Origin: Hydrococcus rivularis NIES-593
Lineage (GTDB): Bacteria > Cyanobacteriota > Cyanobacteriia > Cyanobacteriales > Microcystaceae
Length of the DNA: 39,618 nucleotides
Assembly (NCBI RefSeq): GCF_001904635.1
Contig: NZ_MRCB01000037.1
Span: 1-39,618, forward strand
Reading direction: 5' to 3'
A model generated the notes under the pieces. The model was not told the DNA's origin, ran no database searches, and saw only the letters and a list, made by a program, of their open reading frames with translations. Position 1 is the first letter of the stretch. Each line of letters begins with the position of its first letter. Below are positions 16,696 through 26,100 of this stretch, piece by piece. Position numbers and translations under genes: made by a program.

Positions 16696-18747
16696 ATGCC
16701 CCTCAATGACGAGCAATTTAGAGCGATCGCTCTAAGCTGTCAAAATAGTTCCATAGGCAAACGCTTACCCAATGCACTGTACGTTCATATCAGTGCCTTA
16801 ACTTCCCTCGACGCGCCTTTACAGGACTACGAACGCCAAGCGAGAGTAACCGACAAAATTGAAGGCGCAACCCTCATTAAATTCAGCACCGATAAACCGA
16901 AAATTTCCTATCTGTTTTATCCCGACTTCGATCGCGATCCTCATCCTGCCCTACAATTTAGCGTCGTGGTAGATATGGAAACCCTGCGAGCAAGTTATTG
17001 GGACTATGCTGCCTCAGATAATCCACCCATTCTCCACCGCAAAGAAACCTTCGTTGCCTCAGACTATCCTCTCTATCAAGAATTTACCCAACTTACCGAT
17101 TGGGAAGAGAAACTGGGATTATTGGACAATTCCCGCTTTGTTGGCACTCGTTTGGAATGGCAGCAACGCCTAGACAATTACAGAATCGCCTTTGACGGAC
17201 ATCGCCTCATCTGTCCGATTGACGGGACATCTACTCAACCTGTTTCTATCGATCGCCACAAAGCGGCAATCCCCCGCAAATCTCTCTCTCGCCCCGTTCG
17301 TTTGGCACTAGAAGCGGGTTTATTTGTACCAGAAGTAACGACTTTCTTTGACTATGGTTGCGGTTACGGCGGCGACATCGATCGCATTGCCGAAGGTGGT
17401 TACAGCAGTTCTGGATGGGACCCTTATTATCGTCCCGATACGCCTCGCACTCCGGCAGATATCGTCAATTTGGGGTATGTAATTAACGTCATTGAAGATC
17501 TTGCCGAACGTCGGCAAGCTTTGCTGCAAGCGTGGGAGTTAACCCGCCAAGTCTTAATTGTAGCGGCGCAGGTATCGATCGACGATCGCGATCGCGGTAT
17601 TGTTGCCTATGGCGATGGCATTATCACCAGTCGTAATACCTTTCAAAAATATTACGAACAAGAGGAACTCAAAACTTATATCGACCAAGTTCTTAATGTC
17701 GATTCAATTCCAGTAGGACTGGGAATTTATTTCGTTTTTCGCGATGAAACTCAAGCAGAAACGTTTCGAGTTTCTCGCTTTCGTTCGCGTACTACTACCC
17801 CTAAAATTCAAACTACAATTAAACGATTTGAAGACTATGAAAGTTTACTAACTCCCTTGATGGAATTCGTTACTCAAAGGGGTCGCCTTCCCACCAAAGG
17901 CGAGTTAGAAAATGAGTCAGAATTAAGGGTCGAATTTGGTACAATCCGTCGCGCTTTTCAGGTAATTTCACAAGTGACTGATAAAGAAGAATGGGATGCG
18001 ATCGCCCAAAAACGCCGTCAAGATTTACTACTCTATTTAGCCCTCAGTCGATTCGGCAATCGCCCAAAATCCAGACAATTATCTTCTACTGTTCGAGAAG
18101 ATATCAAAGCCTTATTTGGTGGTTATAAGCAAGCTTGTATTTTGGCAGATGCCATGTTATTAAGTTTAAGAGATTTAGACAAAATTGCCGCTTTATGTCA
18201 AAATAGCCCGGTAGGTAAAAAATTCCGCCATTCTTTATTAATTCATATCAGTGCCTTGGAGACTCTCAAACCTTTACTGCGACTCTATGAAGGTTGTGCG
18301 AGTCGAACGGTTGGTCGTTTAGAAGAGGCAAATTTAATTCAATTCTTTTTTAACAAGCCTAAAATTTCTTATTTGGTTTATCCAGATTTTGATATCAATC
18401 CCCATCCGACTTTACAGGTAAGTATGGATATTTATTTAGGCAATTTAACCGTTAGATATCGAGACTTTAATAACGAAACTAATCCTCCTATATTGCATGA
18501 AAAAGAGGCTTTGGTGCCGACCGATTATCCCCTCTATGAAAAGTTTGCCAAGTTAACTCGTAAAGAAAAAGATTGGGGGCTGCTAGACGATTTTAGTACG
18601 ATTAATCGCCTGCAAGGATGGTTAAAATGCTTGGAAGATCGTTGTGCTGTTATTAAAGGATATCAATTACAGTGGAATAAAGATGCCGATCCTTATAAAG
18701 TTAAGCTCTTGCGATCTCAAATTAATGCTCGCAAGCAAAATCAATAA
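16696..18747 (+). CDS. DNA phosphorothioation-associated-type putative methyltransferase with duplicated flanking domain
   Basis: A 683-aa protein. The centre (about residues 195-345) is a class I SAM methyltransferase: FFDYGCGYGGDIDRIAEGG is motif I, GWDPYYRP the acidic loop and LGYVINVIEDLAERRQAL the post-motif. This core and its C-terminal helical part (TKGELENESELRVEFGTIRR) match, from memory, the family called DNA phosphorothioation-associated putative methyltransferase. Residues about 11-172 and 496-660 are copies of one another: both hold CQNS-xGK, HISAL, KPKISYL-x-YPDFD, NPPILH-KE and DYPLY. So the order is A, methyltransferase, helical linker, A'. No dndBCDE genes are nearby, so a link to DNA sulfur modification is only a family association. 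The downstream 177-aa gene may be a partner. Confidence 0.75.
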   Translation: MPLNDEQFRAIALSCQNSSIGKRLPNALYVHISALTSLDAPLQDYERQARVTDKIEGATLIKFSTDKPKISYLFYPDFDRDPHPALQFSVVVDMETLRASYWDYAASDNPPILHRKETFVASDYPLYQEFTQLTDWEEKLGLLDNSRFVGTRLEWQQRLDNYRIAFDGHRLICPIDGTSTQPVSIDRHKAAIPRKSLSRPVRLALEAGLFVPEVTTFFDYGCGYGGDIDRIAEGGYSSSGWDPYYRPDTPRTPADIVNLGYVINVIEDLAERRQALLQAWELTRQVLIVAAQVSIDDRDRGIVAYGDGIITSRNTFQKYYEQEELKTYIDQVLNVDSIPVGLGIYFVFRDETQAETFRVSRFRSRTTTPKIQTTIKRFEDYESLLTPLMEFVTQRGRLPTKGELENESELRVEFGTIRRAFQVISQVTDKEEWDAIAQKRRQDLLLYLALSRFGNRPKSRQLSSTVREDIKALFGGYKQACILADAMLLSLRDLDKIAALCQNSPVGKKFRHSLLIHISALETLKPLLRLYEGCASRTVGRLEEANLIQFFFNKPKISYLVYPDFDINPHPTLQVSMDIYLGNLTVRYRDFNNETNPPILHEKEALVPTDYPLYEKFAKLTRKEKDWGLLDDFSTINRLQGWLKCLEDRCAVIKGYQLQWNKDADPYKVKLLRSQINARKQNQ

Positions 18748-18816
18748 ATGTACGGGGTTATTTTATTGTGATATCAAGTTCGGATAATTAGTTGTCATTA
18801 CTAACTTCGTGAAGAA

Positions 18817-18847
18817 TTTACTAGATATTCTCTAGCTACTTTATAAT
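18817..18847 (+). promoter_or_regulatory. putative promoter of the 177-aa gene
   Basis: A perfect -10 TATAAT at 18842-18847 has a weak -35-like TTTACT at 18817-18822 (19-bp spacing). It would start transcription near 18854, just before the gene. Confidence 0.4.
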
Positions 18848-18885
18848 AGAATCGTTACAATGACAAGGTATTCTTGTTAAAAACT

Positions 18886-19419
18886 ATGAGTTGGCAAGTT
18901 TCTGAATCAGTAACATTTGAAGATGCGATCGCGTTGACTGAATCATTATTAAAACAAATGTCAGCAGGTCAGCTAGAAGACAGAGAAATTCAAGCAGCGA
19001 TTACCGATCTCGTCAAAACCGAAAATGGTGCTAGAGGGTTTTTCGTAACTTATTTAACAGATAATCGTCCTCTCGCCGACAATCCCACTACTGGAGTAAT
19101 TGAAGCCCTAAAATCTTCTCCAGAAATTGTCAGCGAGTTACTCGTTAAAAATCTAGCCATGTCATCAGCAATGGTAATAGCTCATCGTCGCAATAATGAT
19201 GAAGAAAATGCCAAAGGTTCCGATAGCGTTCGTCAGCGTACTGCCAACCTGATTCAACAAATTAAATCGGATTTAGTTGCTAAAAAATTAAAAGAATTAC
19301 ACGAAAGTGCGGCTACTGGAGAAGGCAATTACAAAGACTTTTTACAGCGCTGGGGTTACGACGACGAACAAAAACAAGTCATTCAAAAAGCTATTTCAGA
19401 AGTCTGCGATCGCCATTAG
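18886..19419 (+). CDS. hypothetical protein, unrecognised helical protein
   Basis: A 177-aa soluble protein that I do not recognise. It is mainly helical and charged: EDAIALTESLLKQMSAGQLED near the start, a Gly-Ala-Arg-Gly stretch (TENGARGFFVTYLTDN) and a lysine/glutamate-rich tail ending WGYDDEQKQVIQKAISEVC. I placed the start at ATG 18886; a TTG at 18874 in the same frame is better spaced from AAGG (18865-18868) and would add four residues. It follows the 683-aa methyltransferase by 138 bp on the same strand but seems to have its own -10 box. It carries no catalytic motif, membrane segment or signal peptide. It converges on the NTF2-like gene with 17 bp between stops. Confidence 0.7.
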   Translation: MSWQVSESVTFEDAIALTESLLKQMSAGQLEDREIQAAITDLVKTENGARGFFVTYLTDNRPLADNPTTGVIEALKSSPEIVSELLVKNLAMSSAMVIAHRRNNDEENAKGSDSVRQRTANLIQQIKSDLVAKKLKELHESAATGEGNYKDFLQRWGYDDEQKQVIQKAISEVCDRH

Positions 19420-19436
19420 ATTCGTTTAATGCTTAA

Positions 19437-19976
19437 TTACAAATTGTCTCGATCTTCCCAAGTTGCCGTATCGATGTATTCGCGAAAACGAGCGATCTGA
19501 CCGGCTTGAAAATCTACGAGAATAGCATCGTCAGCTCTGTTAAGGCGACCCTCCTGGTTTTTATCCTCCCAGTACCATTCCACCGCAGCGCGATCGCCTT
19601 CTATTATAATTTGTTTAATGTCAATTCTAACCGATGGATGAGAGGCAAAAAAATCGGTTGCAACTTGCCGAATCGCTTCCCGTCCTACCCAGCGGTTGCC
19701 AGGGACGATAAATTCTCCATCGGGACTAAATAAAGACGCAAAAGCCTCTGCATCTCCCTTTACCCAAGCTTCCCGCGCCTGTTCGATCGTGGCTCGGATT
19801 TCTTCTGGTTGCATCGATTCCGCCCTTTCTCGATTCAAGGAATTAGCGATCGCCGCAGGAATAAAATTCTCTAGTGCTGAATAGCTGGCAAAGTTTAGCG
19901 TTGCTGCGACAACAACGACTACTATTAAAATTCTCAGGATTAACCTCACTAAATTACCAGCTGGGCGATCGCTCAT
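19437..19976 (-). CDS. membrane-anchored NTF2-like (SnoaL/SgcJ-type) protein
   Basis: A 179-aa protein with one N-terminal membrane segment (LVRLILRILIVVVVVAATLNF) followed by an NTF2-like cone domain: EIRATIEQAREAWVKGDAEAFASLFSPDGEFIVPGNRWVGREAIRQ and ending FREYIDTATWEDRDNL. This fold is used by SnoaL-like cyclases, SgcJ/EcaC-type proteins and many ligand-binding proteins; no function can be assigned. The frame extends upstream to a GTG at 20018, but that would run 7 bases into the tRNA-Arg gene, so the ATG at 19976 (MSDRPAGN) is chosen. The protein is probably anchored in the inner or thylakoid membrane with its domain outside the cytosol. No clear ribosome site is visible. Confidence 0.8.
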   Translation of the reverse strand: MSDRPAGNLVRLILRILIVVVVVAATLNFASYSALENFIPAAIANSLNRERAESMQPEEIRATIEQAREAWVKGDAEAFASLFSPDGEFIVPGNRWVGREAIRQVATDFFASHPSVRIDIKQIIIEGDRAAVEWYWEDKNQEGRLNRADDAILVDFQAGQIARFREYIDTATWEDRDNL

Positions 19977-20011
19977 AAGCGGCAAATCAAGCTCAAGTCT
20001 TGAGTGGGAAG

Positions 20012-20084
20012 CGAGCACGGAGGGATTTGAACCCCCGACCCTCAGAACCGGAATCTGATGCTCTATCCACTGAGCTACGTGCCC
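20012..20084 (-). tRNA. tRNA-Arg (anticodon CCG)
   Basis: A 73-base cloverleaf on the minus strand: acceptor GGGCACG/CGTGCTC with one G-U pair, D-arm GCTC...GAGC, anticodon stem TCAGA/TCTGA with loop TTCCGGT giving CCG, T-arm GGGGG-TTCGAAT-CCCTC and discriminator G. It decodes CGG. The 3' CCA is not encoded. Confidence 0.97.
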
Positions 20085-20103
20085 TTGACCAAGTGAGAGG
20101 AAA

Positions 20104-20124
20104 CTCTGCCGTAAGACGGCGGAG
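20104..20124. repeat. REP-like hairpin CTCTGCCGT/ACGGCGGAG
   Basis: A nine-pair stem with a three-base loop (AAG) lies between the tRNA and the pentapeptide gene. The right arm and the following base match the hairpin at 33666-33686 (both read CGGCGGAGTA), so it belongs to a small dispersed family. Confidence 0.6.
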
Positions 20125-20151
20125 TATCTCTAACTTTATCTAGAATAACAT

Positions 20152-21270
20152 CTATTCAACGATCGCGCCGCGCTCTTTTAAACTGTGCCTCACCTCGTCT
20201 AAAAGACCGGGATTATGGCTAAATCTGGCTTGCAATACCGTTGCTCGGCTAAAATTGGCATTGCTTAAATTAGCCTCTCCTAGATCGGCTCCCGTGAAAT
20301 CGGCTGCGATCGCGTTAACTAAAGCTAAGCTAGCGCGGCGTAAATCCCCATAGCTCAAATTAGCATTACCTAAATAGGCACCGCTCAAGTCAGCACCGCT
20401 GAGTTTGGCATAGCTGAGATTAGCTTCGCTGAGATCGATATCCGTTAAATTAGCTCCTCTAAAATTTGCTCGCGAGAGATCTGCACCGCTTAGTTCGCTC
20501 CCGCTTAAATTAACTGCCAAAAAGTTACCTCCAGCCAAATCCGTTAATGGATTTAATCCAGCTAATTTAGCTAATTCTAGGAAATTATCAGTTTGGGCTT
20601 CATAAATGCGCTCGATAAGTTGTTTTAAACGCATTAGTAAATCCGGGTTAAGAGTGGCTTCGCGCCCTTCAACTAAAGGTTGCCAATCTTTTGTATCCTC
20701 AGAGCCAAGCTGCGTCCAACTTAGATAGGGTTTGAAACGATTTTCTAGCAACAGAAGCGCGATCGCTCTCTCTAAAATTCCGTGCTTGTTGGGGCTGATA
20801 TCGTGTCGCCACAAATCCTCGGCATTCGTGAGAGAAATATCTGACTGAGAGACTTCAAAAGTCGCAGCGAGGCGATAGGATGGTTCCGTTGGCATCAGCG
20901 TTGCCAGCTTTACCCGTTGCAGCGAGCCTTTTAAATATAACTCGCTCGATTTTGGGAAAAATCGCCAAGTTGGATTAATTTTAGAAATTGTCGTCGCCAC
21001 TTGAAATCCTTTGCCGATGTCGGAATTAACTGAAGAAAGTTCGCCGCCTTCGATCTTAAGTTTCAGTTCGCCGCCTTTTAATCCAAATCTAATCCGACCA
21101 TCGAGCAAAGATTTCCACTGTTCGTTAAACTGAACGGTCAAATAGAGATCGAATTGTTGTGAGGGAGTCCTGCTAGAAGAGGCTGGAGTCGCTTCTAATT
21201 GAAGCGAGATGCAGTCTGGGTAAGGATTGTGAGACTCAAGCAGGTGCATGGGAGAGAGGAATTGTGGCAT
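20152..21270 (-). CDS. pentapeptide repeat protein with unique N-terminal domain
   Basis: A 372-aa protein. Residues 1 to about 245 form a non-repetitive, beta-rich domain (LYLTVQFNEQWKSLLDGRIRF, FEVSQSDISLTNAEDLW) that I do not recognise. From about 250 to 350 there are around 20 A(D/N)LxX pentapeptides such as LSGADLSRANFRGANLTDID and LSYAKLSGADLSGAYLGNAN, which fold into a right-handed square beta helix. The final residues form a short cap (NPGLLDEVRHSLKERG). Such proteins are very common in cyanobacteria and mostly of unknown role; a few mimic DNA or act as scaffolds. No signal peptide is seen. It is divergent from the universal stress protein gene. Confidence 0.9.
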   Translation of the reverse strand: MPQFLSPMHLLESHNPYPDCISLQLEATPASSSRTPSQQFDLYLTVQFNEQWKSLLDGRIRFGLKGGELKLKIEGGELSSVNSDIGKGFQVATTISKINPTWRFFPKSSELYLKGSLQRVKLATLMPTEPSYRLAATFEVSQSDISLTNAEDLWRHDISPNKHGILERAIALLLLENRFKPYLSWTQLGSEDTKDWQPLVEGREATLNPDLLMRLKQLIERIYEAQTDNFLELAKLAGLNPLTDLAGGNFLAVNLSGSELSGADLSRANFRGANLTDIDLSEANLSYAKLSGADLSGAYLGNANLSYGDLRRASLALVNAIAADFTGADLGEANLSNANFSRATVLQARFSHNPGLLDEVRHSLKERGAIVE

Positions 21271-21386
21271 GACTGGTTATGAATTATACGAAATGATATT
21301 TAAACTCTGGCGATCGCTAGACAAAATTTAAGCTTCGAGGCAAAATTCCAATAGCGTTGACTGCACGTGTGAGGAGAGATAGTTGG

Positions 21387-21803
21387 GTGCTGAAAACAAT
21401 TTTGTTAGCTCTAGACTGTTCGGATGGATCGCAGAGCATTATTCAAGCCTTAGATATCCTCCAAGTTCAACCCCAAACCAAGATTATACTCGCCCACGTG
21501 CTTTCCGCTCCGACAAGTGAGAGCGAGCTTGCCGCCGATCGCCCCCATGAATCGCCCGAATCTCTTTATCAGCAAGCACAACAGCAATTACAAGCTTATC
21601 GGGCACAAATTCCCAACAGCGCGATCGAGATTGTCAGCGGCGATGCGAGCGAGGAAATCGTCCGCCTTGCCAATATTCATCAAACCGATTTGATTATCAT
21701 CGGTACTCGCGGGTTGAAAGGGGTCGATCGCGTTATTGAAGGCTCTGTCAGCTCTCAAGTCGTGGCAGACGCTCCTTGTTCGGTGTTGGTAGTCAAGTCT
21801 TAG
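21387..21803 (+). CDS. universal stress protein (UspA family)
   Basis: A 138-aa single-domain USP. It has the N-terminal ILLALDCSDGS strand, the central DLIIIGTRG and an intact ATP-binding pattern G-2x-G-9x-G-S in GTRGLKGVDRVIEGSVS, so it belongs to the ATP-binding group. Such proteins respond to stress and starvation in the cytosol. I chose the GTG at 21387, ten bases after GAGGAG (21371-21376); an in-frame TTG at 21357 would add ten residues without family support. It stands alone on the plus strand, with divergent or convergent neighbours. Confidence 0.9.
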   Translation: MLKTILLALDCSDGSQSIIQALDILQVQPQTKIILAHVLSAPTSESELAADRPHESPESLYQQAQQQLQAYRAQIPNSAIEIVSGDASEEIVRLANIHQTDLIIIGTRGLKGVDRVIEGSVSSQVVADAPCSVLVVKS

Positions 21804-21933
21804 CAAACGCAAAGCGTAACTAAGTAGAATCGAGGGTGCAGGAGTTGAATTAGACAAAAATCGTTAAATGCGCTTGAATTAGGGCACTCTTCTGCTGTGA
21901 GTCTTCTTTAGAAGCGGGTCATCTCTCAGGTGC

Positions 21934-21972
21934 AAAAAATAGATTGCCGTGGGAATCTTTCCACGGCAATCT
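21934..21972 (-). terminator. Rho-independent terminator of the DUF1517 gene
   Basis: A perfect 12-bp stem AGATTGCCGTGG/CCACGGCAATCT (21941-21952 and 21961-21972) with an eight-base loop. Read on the minus strand it is followed by ATTTTTT (T-run at 21934-21939), 30 bases after the DUF1517 stop. The plus strand lacks a T-run, so it serves the minus-strand gene. Confidence 0.9.
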
Positions 21973-22001
21973 GTCAGAATCTATTCAATTGATAGCTTAA
22001 A

Positions 22002-22958
22002 TTAGACTAGCTTCAAATTGGGATATTCAGCCAAGATGTCCTCAGAGGTTAGAGTATCTCCTTGTGCTTGAGGAGTCCAGAGAACCTCGACGGCTAGCAG
22101 GCGATCGCTGCCGATTCCCCCAATTTGTTGCAAGGCTTTGCGTAAATCTTCAGAATCGTTAATCTTGGGCAATTCGAGTTTTCCTTCAACGCCGACTAGA
22201 ATGGTGGCGACGATGTAGTCCCCAGAACCGTTGCCTGTTTGGGCTAGTTGTCCCTGTCCTTCTAAGAGAGCCGTTGGCGAGGCTTGTCTGAGTTGGTTGT
22301 TGACGTTCGAGAGCGTTTCTGAGGTAAATTTACTCCGTTCTGCCAAGCTTAGCTGATTGAATTTGGCTTCTGCCGACTCTAAAGCAGTTTGATAGGATTC
22401 CGTAGCGCCATAAACCCAATATTCGGGATGGCGTAGCAAGGCTAGGCTAACTTCTTGGAGAACCAAAACGCGCCCCGCAGCCGAATTGGTATCTGCGCTC
22501 AAGGCGATTTCATTCAATTCTTTCTGCAAACCACGGGCGTTAGCGAATAATCCGACTTGTACCTTAGCAACAGAAATTTTAGAACTGCCGTACTCGAAGG
22601 AAGTTCCATCTCCTTGCATGCTGGTACTGCGAAGGCTTCTCACGAGAAAGTTGGCGATCGCAATAAGGATCGCAATGGTAAACAGTCCCCCAAAGCCGCC
22701 GCCAAAGCCGAAGAAAGGCAACAAAAAGGGAAATCCAATACCGCCGCCATAGCCATAGCCATAACCGGGCGAACTATAGCCGCCTCCTGGAGGGGCGTAG
22801 GTGCGGCTGGGAGCGCGGAAGGAACCGCCGCCGATTCGACCGCCACTGCGGGCAGCCAAGGCAGTGCTCGCATTGCCAAAAACTAAGGTGAGAACCAGTC
22901 CCAGAGCTATCAGGGATTTTAAAAGAGATTTTATTTTGGGAAATCGTTGATTAGACAT
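22002..22958 (-). CDS. DUF1517 family membrane protein
   Basis: A 318-aa protein with an N-terminal signal or anchor (LIALGLVLTLVFGNASTALA, cleavage likely near residue 35), a glycine/tyrosine-rich low-complexity stretch (about 40-75, with GYSSPGYGYGYGGG), a second hydrophobic segment (LFTIAILIAIANFLV, about 92-106) and a soluble C-terminal domain with SSKISVAKVQVGLFA and DYIVATILVGVEGKLELP. This order is characteristic of the DUF1517 family shared by cyanobacteria and plastids, function unknown. It probably sits in the plasma or thylakoid membrane. A strong terminator follows the gene. Confidence 0.9.
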   Translation of the reverse strand: MSNQRFPKIKSLLKSLIALGLVLTLVFGNASTALAARSGGRIGGGSFRAPSRTYAPPGGGYSSPGYGYGYGGGIGFPFLLPFFGFGGGFGGLFTIAILIAIANFLVRSLRSTSMQGDGTSFEYGSSKISVAKVQVGLFANARGLQKELNEIALSADTNSAAGRVLVLQEVSLALLRHPEYWVYGATESYQTALESAEAKFNQLSLAERSKFTSETLSNVNNQLRQASPTALLEGQGQLAQTGNGSGDYIVATILVGVEGKLELPKINDSEDLRKALQQIGGIGSDRLLAVEVLWTPQAQGDTLTSEDILAEYPNLKLV

Positions 22959-23137
22959 GGGAATATTTTGGTTGTCTACACTCGGTTCATACTTTAGCGA
23001 CTTAGATCGATACCAGTCTCGTTTCGCTAAAGATTTTTAAGAATAGAAGTTGACCCAACTGGCAGTGTAATGGCTTGCATCTTTTAATGTATCCTACCTA
23101 GCACTATAAATACGAGCGATCGCGGGTGAGGAAATCT

Positions 23138-26100
23138 TCACTCAATGGTACGGTTCTCTCTTTGAAGCTTTTGCAAATAAGCGATCGCCTTTTGATAATT
23201 CGCTCCCTGTCCTTGTTGCTGGTACAAAAACACGGCTTGCTGACAATCTTTTAGTGCTAAGGAGCGATCGCCCAATTCGGCATAACATTGACTGCGATAG
23301 AAGTAAGCAGCTGCATGAGTCGGCATTGCCCAGATAATTCGGTCGAGATCTCGAATAGCTTCCTGAAAATTGCCTAAATTTGCATAGACTCTGGCTCGAT
23401 TATAAAGCACCCCCCTATGATAAGGGTCGATCTCCAGCGCTCGGTTGAAATAGTCGAGGGCAGCCTGAAAATCCTGCCCTTCTAACTTGAGTAGACCTTG
23501 CTTGTTCCATTCGGTTGCCTCCGGTTTCCAAACGTGCTTTTGACAGACCTGGCAAGCTTGCTTTTCGATCTCGGTTTGAGGATTTTTGAAGGCGGGATGA
23601 TAGCGCAGGCGATCGCAGCAAACTTGCAACCAACTCCGCCAACCACCGCCGCGCCACAAATACACTTTTCCATTCAAACTGCCGCCGACCAGAATTTGTC
23701 CGTTGGGACTGAAAGCTACTGAGGTGGCTTCACTCTTATGAATCTCGAAAGGTTGAGCGATGGGATTGCCAAAAAGATCCCACAACCTGACCGTTCCGTC
23801 GCCGCCGCCGCTAACAATTGTCTGTCCGTCTCGATCGAAAGCAACTGAAGTGACGTAACTTTCATGACCCCGAAACGGTTCGCCAATGGGATTGCCAAAA
23901 AGATCCCACAACCTAACCGTTCCGTCGCCGCTGCCGCTGACGATTAGCTGTCCGTCTGGACTGAAAGCAACTGAATTAACCCGTTCCCGATGACCCTGAA
24001 AGGGACGGGCGATGAGGTTGCCCTTCAAATCCCACAGGCGGATGGTCTTATCCCAACTGCCGCTAGCGATTTTCTCTCCATCGGGACTGAAAGCCACCGA
24101 GGTAACATCTCCTTCGTGACCGCGAAAGGGACGGGCGATGGGGTTGCCCTTCAAATCCCACAGGCAGATGGTTTTGTCCCAACTGCCGCTAGCGATTTTC
24201 TCTCCATCGGGACTGAAAGCCACCGAGGTAACATCTCCTTCGTGACCGCGAAAGGGACGGGCGATGGGGTTGCCCTTCAAATCCCACAGGCAGATGGTTT
24301 TGTCCCAACTGCCGCTAGCGATTTTCTCTCCATCGGGACTGAAAGCCACCGAGGTAACGTCATTTTCGTGACCCTGGAAGGGTCGGGCGACGGGGTTGCC
24401 GGCCAGATTCCACAAGCGGATCGTCCTGTCCCAACTCCCGCTAGCAATTGTTTGTCCGTCGGGACTGAAGGCAACTGAGGTGACATCCCCCGCATGACCC
24501 CGAAGCGGTTGACCGATGAGATTGCCAAAAAGATCCCACAACCTGATCGTTCCGTCGCCTCCTCCAGTTGCAAATATCTCTTCTTTGCCCTCTTTATCCA
24601 CAGGGGTGGGACTGAAAGCCACTGACCAGACGGAAACTTCGTGTCCTTGGATGGGTCGATGAAGGGCATTGCCTTGGAGATCCCACAACCGCACGCTTTT
24701 GTCCGTACTGGCGCTGATAACTGTTTGTCCGTCTGGACTGAAGGCAAGCGAACGGACGGAACTTGTGTGACCTCGAAGCGGTTGACCGATGGGATTGCCA
24801 AAAAGATCCCACAACCGAACTACTTTGTCGCTACTCCCGCTAGCGATTAATTTTCCTTCGGGATCGAACGCGATCGCGATAACATAATCCTCATGACCGC
24901 GAAAAGGACGACCAATCGTTTTGCCTTGTAAATCCCACAACCGAACTGTCGTATCCCAACTGCCGCTGACGATTTTCTCTCCATCGGGACTAAAAGCGAC
25001 GGCAGCAACTTTATCTTCATGACCCCGAAACGGTTCGCCGATAAAGTCGCCAAAAAGATCCCACAACCTGACCGTTCCGTCGCCGCCACCGCTGACGATT
25101 GTCTGTCCGTCGGGACTAAAGGCAACTGAAGTGACATCCCCTTCGTGTCCTTCAAATGGCAGACCGATAGGGTTGCCTTGCCGATCCCACAATCGAACCG
25201 TTCCATCGCCGCTGCCGCTGACAATTGTCTGTCCGTCGGGACTAAAGGCAACCGAGGTGACATCCCCTTGGTGACCTACGAAAGGGCGAGCGATCGCGTT
25301 TCCTTCGAGGTTCCACAGTCGAACGGTTCCGTCGCCGCTGCCGCTGACAATTGTCTGTCCGTCGGGACTAAAGGCAACCGAGGTGACATCCCCTTGGTGA
25401 CCTACGAAAGGGCGAGCGATCGCGTTTCCTTCGAGGTTCCACAGTCGAACGGTTCCGTCGCCGCTGCCGCTGACAATTGTCTGTCCGTCGGGACTAAAGG
25501 CAACCGAGGTGACATCCCCTTCATGCCCTCTAAAAGGTTGACCGATGGCGTTGCCTTGCCGATTCCACAGGCGCAAGGTTTTATCCCAGCTTCCGCTGAC
25601 GATTATTTGTCCGTCAGGACTGACGGCAACTGCCTTGACTCTATCGTCGTGCCCTTGAAATATATTTTGCTCTTTTGCGATTTCCATCGCACTGTTTAGA
25701 CAGGTTTGCACGACGGGAAGCATCTGCTGCGGAAATTTATCTGCATTTTCTCCTGTTGTTTGAATGGCCAACAGTAGACCTTCTAGCGGTCGAACGGGCA
25801 ATAAATTTTGCGCTCTTGCTGCTTGCTCTCGCAGCTTGGTTTCATCGAGTATCCGATTTAACTGTTGAATTTGTGTTTCTTTTGACTTCAGCGCCTGATT
25901 TTGCCGGGCAAGACTCGCGTCGAGAAATCGATCTTCGTCGGGACTCAAACCATCTACAACTAAATTAAATATCCAAGTATTTCTTAGTTCGCAAGCTTTC
26001 TCTAATTTAGATCCATACCAAAGTTTTGTATTGGCTTGCTCTCGATCCTCTTGAGACAAAATTTTCCAGGCATCTGCCGCTTCAGTTAGTTGTTTTTTGA

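Noticed and set aside
16696-18747. A complete DNA phosphorothioation (dnd) system
   Set aside because: Only the associated-type methyltransferase is present; no dndB, C, D or E gene occurs in the window.
23990-24478. Plus-strand open frame of 162 codons, and a similar one at 25145-25699
   Set aside because: They mirror the WD40 repeats in the other strand. Their internal repetition comes from the blades and they have no family features.
23967-25502. Regular 126-bp repeats that could be mistaken for a CRISPR or satellite array
   Set aside because: The repeats are in frame, with no unique spacers, and encode WD40 blades on the minus strand.
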